Below are positions 16,799 through 25,061 of a stretch of 47,206 bases of DNA, piece by piece. The notes under the pieces were generated by a model. That model was not told the origin of the DNA and did no database searches. It worked only from the letters and a program-made list of their open reading frames with translations. The stretch is from contig CALLKE010000030.1 in the NCBI GenBank assembly GCA_938008555.1, positions 1 through 47,206 on the forward strand, read 5' to 3'. The stretch is from an uncultured Pedobacter sp. (GTDB lineage: Bacteria > Bacteroidota > Bacteroidia > Sphingobacteriales > Sphingobacteriaceae). Each line of letters begins with the position of its first letter. Positions within the stretch are counted from its first letter, which is position 1. A program made the translations under genes and the position numbers.

Positions 16799-17428
16799 AT
16801 GAATCTAAATAGACTAATTCTGGGTGGTGAGGGTGTTACACTAGATTTCAAACAAACTATCACTAACTATGAGAAAATAGCCAAAACAATGGTTTCATTT
16901 GCTAATAACAAAGGTGGGAAACTACTTATTGGCGTGGCTAATGATGGCAGAATAGTAGGTGTCAAATCTGAAGAAGAGGAAAAATTTATGATTCTAGGAG
17001 CTGCCCATTTATATTGTAAACCTACCCTAGATCCAATTTTTGAAGAAATATATGTTGATGATAAAGTAGTTTTGCAAGTAGACATTAAACAAAGTACATT
17101 AAAGCCACATTATGCATTGACAGAAGACAAGACATGGCAGGTTTATATTCGATTAAAAGATAAAAGTGTGTTGGCTGATGAAATAGTTGTAGATGTTTTA
17201 GAGCAAGAGAGCAATAAACAAGACCCATATCCAGAATATGAATCGAAAGAAAAAGAGCTACAGCTACTAACATATCTAGAAAAAAACAATCGCATCACAA
17301 CTAAAGAATCTAGTACCATACTAAATCTTTCCCACCGTCGTGCACGTTCTATTCTTGTTAATCTAGTTTTATCTGGCATCATCCAATTACATGCTACAGA
17401 GAAAGAGATATTCTTTACGGCTTCTTAG
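16799..17428 (+). CDS. AlbA_2 (Schlafen-like) domain protein with C-terminal winged helix
   Basis: A 209-residue protein from the ATG at 16799; a TTG two codons earlier is also in frame. Residues about 8-120 form an AlbA_2 domain: EGVTLDFKQTI, MVSFANNKGGKLLIGVANDGRIVGV, then a beta-strand region. Residues 150-205 look like a winged helix (LLTYLEKNNRITTKESSTIL, RRARSILVNLVLSGII). Such proteins bind nucleic acid and are often called putative transcription regulators. It may control itself and the hotdog gene upstream. Confidence 0.8.
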   Translation: MNLNRLILGGEGVTLDFKQTITNYEKIAKTMVSFANNKGGKLLIGVANDGRIVGVKSEEEEKFMILGAAHLYCKPTLDPIFEEIYVDDKVVLQVDIKQSTLKPHYALTEDKTWQVYIRLKDKSVLADEIVVDVLEQESNKQDPYPEYESKEKELQLLTYLEKNNRITTKESSTILNLSHRRARSILVNLVLSGIIQLHATEKEIFFTAS

Positions 17429-17617
17429 AAGAAACTAGCATATTTAAGTCTCCATGGCTAAGCAATTAACATGGCGTATTTATCGTTTGATTGAAATTAA
17501 ACCCTCAAGAATAGTCAAACAACATTTAAAAGCTTTTTTCTAAAATATTCTATGCTGTTTAATACGGATTTTAGATTCAATCATAAACACCCATATTTCG
17601 GTAACCTTTAGCTCACA

Positions 17618-19003
17618 ATGAGAAAAATTTATTCAAAATATAAGCCGCATTATCAAGCTAATCTGAAGTTAGCCGTTCCTGTAATGATATCACAGCTTGG
17701 TCATACGCTCGTCCAAACAGCAGACAGCATCATTGTCGGTCATTTTGCTGGAACTATTGCATTAGCTGCTGTTGCATTAGTAAGCAGCATATTCCTGATT
17801 ACATTGGTTACTGGTATTGGTGTCGCTTATGGATTAACACCACTTATTGCACAAGAAAATGGCAGAAAACAATATGATGAATGTGGTAAACTTCTAGCAA
17901 ACAGCCTGCTCATCAATATCATCACGGGAATATTACTTTACATACTTGTCTACTTTGGTTCATTATTGGCCATTGATCATTTAAATCAGTCTACAGAGGT
18001 TGTTCATATGGCCAAACCCTATCTCGCTTTACTAAGCTTTTCTATTATCCCTTTGATGATATTTATGGCTTTCAAACAATTTGCAGAAGGTTTAGGCTTT
18101 ACCAAACAAGCGATGAATATCACAATATGGGGCAATGTACTCAACATCGTTCTTGGAATTATTTTGGTCAAAGGCTTGTTTGGTATCAAACCAATGGGAG
18201 TTGTTGGAGTTGGTATAGCGACCTTAACAGATCGCATACTGATGATGATTGTTATGTTATTTTTTGTACTAAAATCTAAACACTTTAGACCTTATCTAAC
18301 ATCATTCACTTTACAGCATATAGATAAACTACGTTCCATCAAAATACTTAAAATTGGAGCCCCTGTTGCCATGCAATATACATTTGAAGTAGGTGCATTT
18401 GGCGGAGCAGCAATCCTTATAGGTACTCTTGGAGCAGTACAGCAAGCCGCTCATCAGGTAGCTATTAGCTTAGCCTCTATGACTTATATGATGGCAAGCG
18501 GCGTTTCTGCTGCTGCTGCTGTCAACGCAGGAAATAATTATGGTAAAAACGATTTTAAACAACTCCGTTTATCAGCCATATCCAACTACCATATTATGTT
18601 ATGCCTGATGGTACTTGCAGCACTCTTTTTTATTATCCTAAATGAATATTTACCGTGGATTTACACTGCAGACCCATCTGTGATTAGAATTGCCGCACAA
18701 CTATTAATCATTGCTGGATTTTTCCAACTATTTGACGGTGCACAAGTGGTTGGTTTAGGTATTTTAAGAGGCATAGGCGATGTGAATATTCCAACAGTCA
18801 TTACTTTCATTGCATATTGGATTGTTGGCCTACCCTGTGGCTATTATTTAGGTATCATTCTGAACTTGGGAGTAACGGGCGTATGGTATGGTTTAACACT
18901 TGGCCTTTTATTCTCAGCTGGATTATTATTTTTCCGCTTTCACTACTTCAGCCAAAAATTGATTTCTAAAGCAATTGGCCTCCAAGAGTATCATAGTGAA
19001 TAA
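17618..19003 (+). CDS. MATE family multidrug efflux transporter
   Basis: A 461-residue NorM/DinF-type transporter with 12 hydrophobic helices in two related halves (LKLAVPVMISQLGHTLVQTADSI and IKILKIGAPVAMQYTFEVGAF begin each half). It exports cationic compounds using a sodium or proton gradient in studied relatives. It stands alone. A weak 7-pair hairpin at 19067-19090 may end its transcript. Confidence 0.92.
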   Translation: MRKIYSKYKPHYQANLKLAVPVMISQLGHTLVQTADSIIVGHFAGTIALAAVALVSSIFLITLVTGIGVAYGLTPLIAQENGRKQYDECGKLLANSLLINIITGILLYILVYFGSLLAIDHLNQSTEVVHMAKPYLALLSFSIIPLMIFMAFKQFAEGLGFTKQAMNITIWGNVLNIVLGIILVKGLFGIKPMGVVGVGIATLTDRILMMIVMLFFVLKSKHFRPYLTSFTLQHIDKLRSIKILKIGAPVAMQYTFEVGAFGGAAILIGTLGAVQQAAHQVAISLASMTYMMASGVSAAAAVNAGNNYGKNDFKQLRLSAISNYHIMLCLMVLAALFFIILNEYLPWIYTADPSVIRIAAQLLIIAGFFQLFDGAQVVGLGILRGIGDVNIPTVITFIAYWIVGLPCGYYLGIILNLGVTGVWYGLTLGLLFSAGLLFFRFHYFSQKLISKAIGLQEYHSE

Positions 19004-19135
19004 TACTTAAATCTTATTTAGATATTTGAGTACTCCCCTCTTACTGGGCTTTCCTATCTTTTCACTGAAAAGTGCAAACACAGACTTTTCATACATTTTA
19101 TCCTTTTAAACTTAATTCATCATTCAAACTATAGC

Positions 19136-19387
19136 ATGAGAGTACTAGCAGAACTACCTCACCCTGATTGCAAAATCACCATTTTCTCAATGAATCAAAA
19201 ATTCATCATCAAATTTGAGAAGGGAGTATATGAGCAAACCTATAAACTATCCGAGTTAAATATCACTGAAGGAATAAATGGTGTTTTCAGATTGATTGAC
19301 AATGAATTTATCGCCACCGTAACTGAACGTTTTAGCCAAATGCGAACTGACTTCAACAAAGCCTATGGTCGGTTTGAAAGCATCTAG
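19136..19387 (+). CDS. Small conserved hypothetical protein
   Basis: An 83-residue protein with predicted mixed alpha/beta content and no membrane segment (IFSMNQKFIIKFEKGVYEQTYKLSE, then IDNEFIATVTERFSQM). It looks like a real gene: good codon use, a clean start, and a regular pattern of alternating hydrophobic residues. I recognise the type from other Bacteroidota but know no function. Confidence 0.6.
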   Translation: MRVLAELPHPDCKITIFSMNQKFIIKFEKGVYEQTYKLSELNITEGINGVFRLIDNEFIATVTERFSQMRTDFNKAYGRFESI

Positions 19388-19436
19388 TTTTAATGTATAT
19401 AGTTAACATAAACTACTTGTATACAATCAATTAAAT

Positions 19437-19572
19437 TATAAACAAAATTTTATTTTGCCACATTTCAACATACCTTAATTATACATTTAAAAAACATAAA
19501 GTATCACATTAATAAATAAATGCAATCAATTGGTATCAAACAACATATCATCAATAAACAAATTTTATTTTG
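19437..19572. repeat. Pair of near-identical AT palindromic repeats
   Basis: The motif ATAAACAAA(A)TTTTATTTTG occurs at about 19437-19456 and again at 19554-19572, differing by one A. Each contains a small inverted repeat (CAAAAT..ATTTTG). They lie in the 267-base gap before the DUF6580 gene and could be regulator sites. Nothing else is seen in that gap apart from a -7 element. Confidence 0.4.
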
Positions 19573-19642
19573 TAATCAAAATAGCCAAATAGATGCATTT
19601 TCAGGTCGCCAGTGAAGCGAATCAACAAGTAAGAAAAAAAAG

Positions 19643-19650
19643 TACCTTTG
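19643..19650 (+). promoter_or_regulatory. Candidate -7 element of the DUF6580 gene
   Basis: TACCTTTG matches TAnnTTTG and ends four bases before the ATG at 19655, which would give a nearly leaderless mRNA. No TTG is seen at the right distance upstream. The same eight bases form the -7 element of the B12 receptor promoter (22406-22413, minus). Confidence 0.4.
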
Positions 19651-19654
19651 TGAC

Positions 19655-20185
19655 ATGATCGAACAAATAAAATCACCCCGCTTCATTGTACTCAGCTTAC
19701 TAATATTATTCGCAGCATGCACTAGAGCTCTGCCCCTATTTATTCCTCACTGCTGGAACTTCACAGCTATTGGTGCACTAGCTATTTTTGCTGGCTCACA
19801 GTTCGAGGATAAGCGATTCGCATTTGCGATGCCCTTGATTGCAATGGGAATAGCTGATTTGTTTATTGGTGATGGATTTGAACCAACGGTTTACATGGGG
19901 TTTGCTGCCATGATAGCATGCGGTATGCTTATTCGTAATCATATCAATCCCACAAGCGTTGTTTTATCTTCAATTACTGGCACATTTATTTTTTACCTAA
20001 TAACCAATTTTGCTTACCTATATCCATCAAGTTTATATCCTCATAACTTAACAGGAATAGTTACATCATATATAATGGCGTTGCCTTTTTTGAGAAATAT
20101 GCTTATTGGTGATGTGATTTATGGCTTTGCTCTTTTTGGTGGATTTTATTTCATTAAAAAGCAATACCCAGCCCTAGCTATATAG
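19655..20185 (+). CDS. DUF6580 family membrane transport protein
   Basis: A 176-residue integral membrane protein with about five helices, of the DUF6580 family, regarded as ECF-transporter S-component-like. Typical features are NFTAIGALAIFAGSQF near the first third and ADLFIGDG in the middle. It converges with the BtuB-like receptor gene with only 48 bases between them. The pairing with a riboswitch-controlled B12 receptor suggests a role in cobalamin or precursor movement across the inner membrane, but this is inference: no riboswitch stands before this gene. Confidence 0.75.
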   Translation: MIEQIKSPRFIVLSLLILFAACTRALPLFIPHCWNFTAIGALAIFAGSQFEDKRFAFAMPLIAMGIADLFIGDGFEPTVYMGFAAMIACGMLIRNHINPTSVVLSSITGTFIFYLITNFAYLYPSSLYPHNLTGIVTSYIMALPFLRNMLIGDVIYGFALFGGFYFIKKQYPALAI

Positions 20186-20233
20186 TTGATAAAGCCCTCT
20201 TTTTTAAGAAGTGATGAAATCTAAATAATGATT

Positions 20234-22135
20234 TTACTTGAACGCTATTTGAACCCCTACGTTAAAATTAACCCCCTTAGTAGTATATCCAACAGCATCG
20301 ATATAGTTCTCGCTAAAGATATTTTTGATATCAGCAAATAAAGTCACTTTGGCTTGAGGCTTATACTGCACATATGTATCTACAATATGGTAAGCACCTA
20401 AAGTTTGGTTGATTGATCTAAACGTATCGTCATAATAAACATCATTACGCTCACCAACAAATTTATAGATTAAGTTGAGGTCTATTTTTTTACTAATAGC
20501 AAATGCAAGATCAGCCCCACAACTATTTTTAGGACGTCGATATAAATTATTAGAAGATGTATGATCGAGATTAAAGAGTTTCCCTGTTACATATGCATAG
20601 AAAGCATTGATACGCATCGATTGATTTACTTTTACACGTAGCTCTAATTCAAAGCCTCGATCTTTTTGTTTGCTTGCATTGATATAACTCGATTTAGCTA
20701 ATGATAGCTGAGTGTACCCAATTACGTTACTAATCTGGCGATCGAAGTAAGAGAAATTGAGATTCACCTTTTCAGGAGAAACGATTAAATCAAATCCAGT
20801 CTCAAATGTTGTTGACAGTTCGGGCTTCAAAACTGGGTTCCCAGATTCATGCGAAAATAGCTGATACAATGACGGAGTTCGATAGGCTGAAGATAAATTA
20901 AAAAATATCCTACACCGATTTGTAAACAAATACGATGGATTAATCGTATAGGTAAAATTCGACCCATATTGGGTGTGCTTATTATATCTAGCCCCTATTT
21001 CAGATCGAAAACCTGTATTGGTTTTAAAGAACAAAGAAGTAAATGCACTTGTGATTGTACTGTTTACATCTAAGAGAGGGGAAAATGAATTCACTTGCTG
21101 CGTTGCCGAATGTTTATAATTCAATCCGCTCGTCAAGTTCATCCAACTGGTCAATTCATAATTGAACATAGCCTCTAGATTACTTATTTGACTATTGTTA
21201 GTCATAATAGCCCCATTATAATCCCAGTGACTGGTCCCATTGTTTTGATTGAGGTTGACACTCAATCCTCCTTTCAAAAGAGCCCAATATGCACCCAATC
21301 CCCCCAACTGCATTGTCTTAAAAAAGGTATATCCAACTGCATCCTGGTAAGCCCCTTTATCAAAATCAGTTTGATTACTATTTAATAGAATATTGCCACG
21401 AAGAGTTAATCGATTATTTATCTGCCTATTTACACTGAAACCCAAAGCCCGTTGTTTAAGTCCATCTTTCTCAAAATTTGTTTCACCGTTTCTAGGCGCT
21501 GCAGAAGAAAGTCCATCAGCCACCAAATTAGACGCATTAAGTGCAAAAGAAGTTCTTTTTACTTGTCCATTAAATGCTATTGTTTGCTTAAATGTGCCAT
21601 AACTTCCACCTGTTACTAGAACTTCTGCATCAGGCTTCTTCTGATAACCTTTTTGTGTAATAATATTAATGACCCCAGCCACTGCATCAGAACCATATAA
21701 AGTAGAATTTCCACCCTTTAATATTTCCACACGTTCAATTATATCAATCGGAATAGCCGAAATATCATACTCGCCTGTAATACCTGATGCATCATTGACT
21801 GGCATTCCATCTATCAAAATAAGGGTATTACCAGCAGATGCTCCCCGTAGAAAAATGCTCCTCAATTCAGTTAGATTATTTCCATTACCGCCAATAGTTA
21901 AACCAGCAACATTATTTAATACTTCGGGCAATGTACGCCCTTGGCTTGTGACTAGCATCTCAGCAGTGATTACCCGAACTACTTTACCAATATCAGATAG
22001 CTTTTGAGGGTATCGACTTGCTGTAACTACCACTTCAGATAATGAATTAGATTCTTGAGCAAAGGAATTATTCGAGATCAAAACCGGTAGAAGTAGAGTA
22101 ATTACACCAAGATGCTTTTTTGTTGCTCGAATCAT
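20234..22135 (-). CDS. btuB: BtuB-like TonB-dependent cobalamin receptor
   Basis: A 633-residue outer-membrane receptor for vitamin B12 or related corrinoids. A signal peptide ends at SFAQ. The TonB box and plug start follow (LSEVVVTASRYPQK), then the plug (RSIFLRGASAGNTLILIDGMPVND, ILKGGNSTLYGSDAVAGVINI), then a 22-stranded barrel ending in VQIAFK. Size and plug match BtuB and not SusC-type receptors. The assignment is strongly supported by the cobalamin riboswitch in its leader, which should turn expression off when B12 is plentiful. Confidence 0.93.
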   Translation of the reverse strand: MIRATKKHLGVITLLLPVLISNNSFAQESNSLSEVVVTASRYPQKLSDIGKVVRVITAEMLVTSQGRTLPEVLNNVAGLTIGGNGNNLTELRSIFLRGASAGNTLILIDGMPVNDASGITGEYDISAIPIDIIERVEILKGGNSTLYGSDAVAGVINIITQKGYQKKPDAEVLVTGGSYGTFKQTIAFNGQVKRTSFALNASNLVADGLSSAAPRNGETNFEKDGLKQRALGFSVNRQINNRLTLRGNILLNSNQTDFDKGAYQDAVGYTFFKTMQLGGLGAYWALLKGGLSVNLNQNNGTSHWDYNGAIMTNNSQISNLEAMFNYELTSWMNLTSGLNYKHSATQQVNSFSPLLDVNSTITSAFTSLFFKTNTGFRSEIGARYNKHTQYGSNFTYTINPSYLFTNRCRIFFNLSSAYRTPSLYQLFSHESGNPVLKPELSTTFETGFDLIVSPEKVNLNFSYFDRQISNVIGYTQLSLAKSSYINASKQKDRGFELELRVKVNQSMRINAFYAYVTGKLFNLDHTSSNNLYRRPKNSCGADLAFAISKKIDLNLIYKFVGERNDVYYDDTFRSINQTLGAYHIVDTYVQYKPQAKVTLFADIKNIFSENYIDAVGYTTKGVNFNVGVQIAFK

Positions 22136-22231
22136 GAAGAATGCGTTTTCATAATCAATAAAGGATGAAAATGAGAATATGCAAAGGCATCTTCATACAA
22201 GCTTCAATCCTCGAAAGCTATGATTGTTTAC

Positions 22232-22403
22232 ACTTTGGCAGGTATTCTGACTCAACCTTCCTTGTTTGACCTTCCAACTTCAATCGTAATTTGAAACAGT
22301 AGCACAAAAATGAACATGGATTATTAACGGTTTTACAGTTGCGGGACAGTTATGGGTTTATACCATATTCCCTTTTAATCCCAATAGGAGGAACCTAAAG
22401 CTC
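22232..22403 (-). ncRNA. Cobalamin (B12) riboswitch
   Basis: Read on the minus strand the leader contains the conserved B12-aptamer pieces in order: TTTAGGTTCC, GGGATTAAAAGGGAA, AACCC, CTGTCCCGCAACTGTAA, GGAAG, and the B12 box GAGTCAGAATACCTGCC at 22237-22253. About 95 bases then lead to the btuB start, room for an expression platform. It controls the receptor gene. Confidence 0.95.
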
Positions 22404-22405
22404 GG

Positions 22406-22436
22406 CAAAGGTAAGGAATGATAAACTAGATACCAA
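22406..22436 (-). promoter_or_regulatory. Promoter of the cobalamin riboswitch and btuB
   Basis: On the minus strand TTG (complement of 22434-22436), 20 bases, then TACCTTTG (complement of 22406-22413). The spacing and sequence match the Bacteroidota -33/-7 promoter. The predicted start, near 22400, falls at the first base of the aptamer. Confidence 0.7.
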
Positions 22437-22664
22437 TCATGAATTAAATTCTCTACAACTACAGTCTTGTCAATTACATTATTCTAAACTTCTAAGGCAT
22501 CATTATACCTATCATCTACACTTATTCACATTTTCAGCGCTCAGTACTAAGCGTAGTGTTTCAAGAAAAATAACTTAACCTTTAAATCTATCCCCTAATC
22601 TATATTGTATCTATCTGTTTTTCAGAACCTAAACTATATGTTCAATAAAAAATTAAAAAATCAC
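22437..22664. other. Intergenic stretch, nothing recognised
   Basis: An AT-rich gap between the B12 promoter and the tRNA promoter. I see no open frame of useful length, hairpin or repeat. Confidence 0.5.
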
Positions 22665-22694
22665 TTGACAAAAGTGCTTTTCTGTCTATATTTG
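22665..22694 (+). promoter_or_regulatory. Bacteroidota-type promoter of the tRNA-Gly/Leu unit
   Basis: TTGACA at 22665-22670, and TATATTTG at 22687-22694, a full match to TAnnTTTG. The gap between TTG and TA is 19 bases. The tRNA begins 13 bases later. Confidence 0.8.
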
Positions 22695-22707
22695 CAGACA
22701 CAAAAAC

Positions 22708-22780
<73 letters not shown>

Positions 22781-22781
22781 C

Positions 22782-22811
22782 TAAATCCCCTCCCTACCAG
22801 GAGGGGATTTA
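22782..22811 (+). terminator. Terminator-like hairpin between tRNA-Gly and tRNA-Leu
   Basis: A 12-pair stem (22782-22793 with 22800-22811) with a six-base loop begins two bases after tRNA-Gly. The sequence after it is AAATTTAAAA and has no T run, so it may be a processing hairpin as much as a terminator. Confidence 0.6.
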
Positions 22812-22828
22812 AATTTAAAAACACACCT

Positions 22829-22914
22829 GCCTAGGTGGTGGAACTGGTAGACACGCAGGACTTAAAATCCTGTTCGCCTTAAAGCGAGTGCGGGTTCGAT
22901 TCCCGCCCTAGGTA
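22829..22914 (+). tRNA. tRNA-Leu (TAA)
   Basis: An 86-base class II tRNA with a long variable arm (TGTTCGCCTTAAAGCGAGT). The anticodon stem GGA/TCC region encloses CTTAAAA with anticodon TAA. The T arm is GCGGG-TTCGATT-CCCGC. CCA is not encoded. Confidence 0.95.
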
Positions 22915-22956
22915 CTAAAAATGGGATTTCTTCAATTAAAGAAATCCCATTTTTAG
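22915..22956 (+). terminator. Strong terminator after tRNA-Leu
   Basis: An 18-pair stem (22915-22932 with 22939-22956) with a six-base loop; the right arm includes five T. It begins directly after the tRNA. Confidence 0.85.
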
Positions 22957-22983
22957 TTCTAGCTATACTCTAAAATTGTAATT

Positions 22984-23319
22984 ATGAAAACTACAACACT
23001 CATCACAACAAGCACCTCACTTGAAGGATACAAAATTACTAAACAGCTAGGGTTAGTTCGTGGAATTACTGTTCGCTCCAGAAGCATTGTCGGTAATTTA
23101 GCAGGCGGGTTCATGACACTATTTGGAGGAAGAAGTGCCATTTATACTCAATTGTGTGAAAAAGCTAGAGAGGAGGCTTTAAATCTGATGATTGAACATG
23201 CCGAAGAAATAGGAGCCAACGCAATCATCAGTATGCGCTACGATGCAAACGAAGTTATGGCTGGCTTAACTGAGGTATTAGCTTATGGAACAGCTGTAGT
23301 AGTTGAAAAAATAGCTTGA
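22984..23319 (+). CDS. YbjQ/UPF0145 family protein
   Basis: A 111-residue member of the YbjQ (DUF74, heavy-metal-binding-domain) family, predicted to form small pentamers. Motifs are TSTSLEGYKI at the start, GLVRGITVRSRSIVGNLAGG, and GANAIISMRYD near the end. Function unknown. It lies 28 bases after the tRNA-Leu terminator and is followed by two hairpins. Confidence 0.88.
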   Translation: MKTTTLITTSTSLEGYKITKQLGLVRGITVRSRSIVGNLAGGFMTLFGGRSAIYTQLCEKAREEALNLMIEHAEEIGANAIISMRYDANEVMAGLTEVLAYGTAVVVEKIA

Positions 23320-23335
23320 TATTTAAAATACAACC

Positions 23336-23379
23336 CGCTATCCTTTATAAGAAAAGAAGCTTTCTTATAAAGGATAGCG
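23336..23379 (+). terminator. Terminator after the YbjQ-family gene
   Basis: A perfect 19-pair stem (23336-23354 with 23361-23379) with a six-base loop, 16 bases after the stop codon. What follows is TAAAAATC, so termination may not be of the classic T-run type. Confidence 0.7.
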
Positions 23380-23398
23380 TAAAAATCAATCCCCCTCT

Positions 23399-23443
23399 TA
23401 TTGAGAGTGGTTCAATTCTAAATAGAATTTGAACTACTCTCAA
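23399..23443. terminator. Second hairpin in the YbjQ-NhaC gap
   Basis: An imperfect inverted repeat of about 20 pairs (around TTGAGAGT...ACTCTCAA), 20 bases after the first hairpin. The two hairpins are the main content of the 325-base gap 23320-23644; the rest is AT-rich. Confidence 0.45.
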
Positions 23444-23631
23444 TAAACTCTCTCATTTCATCCCCCTTGAGCTTTTAGCTTCTGAGTATGTTGGGTACGC
23501 CATCTACCCTTTGTTTTTCATTCTCAATTACATATTTCATTTTTACAAAAAAACAATCATTATTAAATCATTTCACTATTCAATATTTTATATAAGTAAA
23601 AAAAAATAACACATAAATAATATAATTAACA

Positions 23632-23639
23632 TAGTTTTG
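23632..23639 (+). promoter_or_regulatory. Candidate -7 element of the NhaC operon
   Basis: TAGTTTTG matches TAnnTTTG, 15 bases before the chosen start. No TTG stands at the usual distance, so the call is weak. Confidence 0.35.
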
Positions 23640-23653
23640 GGGGCTTGAAATTT

Positions 23654-25051
23654 ATGGAATTATACTCTCTTGTTCCAGCCATCACTGTTTTAATACTGGC
23701 TATCATTACACAAAAAGCATTGGAGCCCCTTATTATAGGCTGCGTAGTAGGCTATGCACTATTAGCCTTTTCCAAACCCGAACTAGGGTCTTTTCCTGAA
23801 AACTTCATTCATGGCCTCAAACAAATTATTGCAAAGAACCCCAATAGCGAGCTAATTTGGGTGATTTTAGTTTGCATACTCTATGGTTCATTTATCCAGT
23901 TAATAATATCATCCGGCGGATTAGAGACCATTGGTGCATACAGCCGTCGATTTATAAAAACAAAAAAACAGTCTTTAATCATGACCTACTGGCTAGGTTT
24001 TGTCTTCTTTCTGGATGACTATCTAAATGCTTTAGCCGTTGGAAATACCATGAGAAACATCACAGATCAGTTTCAGATCTCTAGAGAAAAGCTTGCTTAC
24101 GTGATAAGTTTGGTATGCGTTCCCATTACCGTCATTATTCCAATATCTACATGGACCATATTTTACGGCACTCAATTAATTAATGCCAATGTAGTAGATG
24201 TAAACAATCCTATTCATGCATTTATATATACGATACCCTACAACTTTTCGGCTTGGATTTCTTTGTTTTTTGGATTCCTCGTAGTACATGAATTTGTGCC
24301 TAATTTTGGCAAAATAAGAATCGCAGAAGAACGAGTGCAGGACAATGATATTAAACCCTTCTTCACAAATGATCACCAAAATATTGGAAATAAAAAAGGG
24401 AAGATCTATCATTTTGTACTTCCATTACTCGTCTTAATTTTTTTCACCATCTTCCAAGTCAAAGACTGGCGTACATTAACGATCCACAACTTTCATAGTA
24501 ACATTGATGCATTAAGAGGCATCATGATTGCTGTAACATTTACATATGTATTAAACTGGGCTACAGGAGCCATGTCACTTGACCAGGTTTCAAACAATTT
24601 TGTTAAAGGCCTTGAAACCATTGTGTTCGTTCTGGCTGTATTGACCATGGCTTACCTATTAAAAGATATACAGAGCAAACTGGGATTCAATACATTTATC
24701 GAGGATGCTCTAAAAAGTATCCTGTCAAAAAAATTCTTGCCCATGATCATTTTTATGTTCGTTGGTTTCATTAGCTTTTCAACCGGATCTAACTGGGGCG
24801 TATATGCGGTTTTAGTTCCTGTGGTATCTACTTTAGCTATTTCGGTTGAGGCTAATATATGGCTAACACAAGGGGCCTTAGTAAGTGCTACTGTATGGGG
24901 AGCTGCGGCCTGCTTTTTTTCAGACAATCGAGTGCTTACAGCCCAGTCTACACAAACCAATATGATATCTCATGCCATTTCACAATTCACTCCACAACTC
25001 ATCATCTACGCATTATCATCTATTTTATATTTAATCTTTGGGTTTATTTAA
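23654..25051 (+). CDS. NhaC-type Na+/H+ antiporter family protein
   Basis: A 465-residue inner-membrane transporter with about 11-12 helices of the Na+/H+ antiporter (NhaC) family. Conserved parts are FFLDDYLNALAVGNTMRNI (acidic pair in a helix), VPITVIIPISTWTIFYG, and FSTGSNWGVYAVLVPV. I use the ATG at 23654; the longer frame starts at a TTG three codons before. Members near amino-acid genes often carry organic or amino acids instead of only sodium. It heads a run of four closely spaced genes (gap of 10 bases to the next), which suggests a substrate carrier for that pathway. Confidence 0.85.
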   Translation: MELYSLVPAITVLILAIITQKALEPLIIGCVVGYALLAFSKPELGSFPENFIHGLKQIIAKNPNSELIWVILVCILYGSFIQLIISSGGLETIGAYSRRFIKTKKQSLIMTYWLGFVFFLDDYLNALAVGNTMRNITDQFQISREKLAYVISLVCVPITVIIPISTWTIFYGTQLINANVVDVNNPIHAFIYTIPYNFSAWISLFFGFLVVHEFVPNFGKIRIAEERVQDNDIKPFFTNDHQNIGNKKGKIYHFVLPLLVLIFFTIFQVKDWRTLTIHNFHSNIDALRGIMIAVTFTYVLNWATGAMSLDQVSNNFVKGLETIVFVLAVLTMAYLLKDIQSKLGFNTFIEDALKSILSKKFLPMIIFMFVGFISFSTGSNWGVYAVLVPVVSTLAISVEANIWLTQGALVSATVWGAAACFFSDNRVLTAQSTQTNMISHAISQFTPQLIIYALSSILYLIFGFI

Positions 25052-25061
25052 ATAAGCATCC

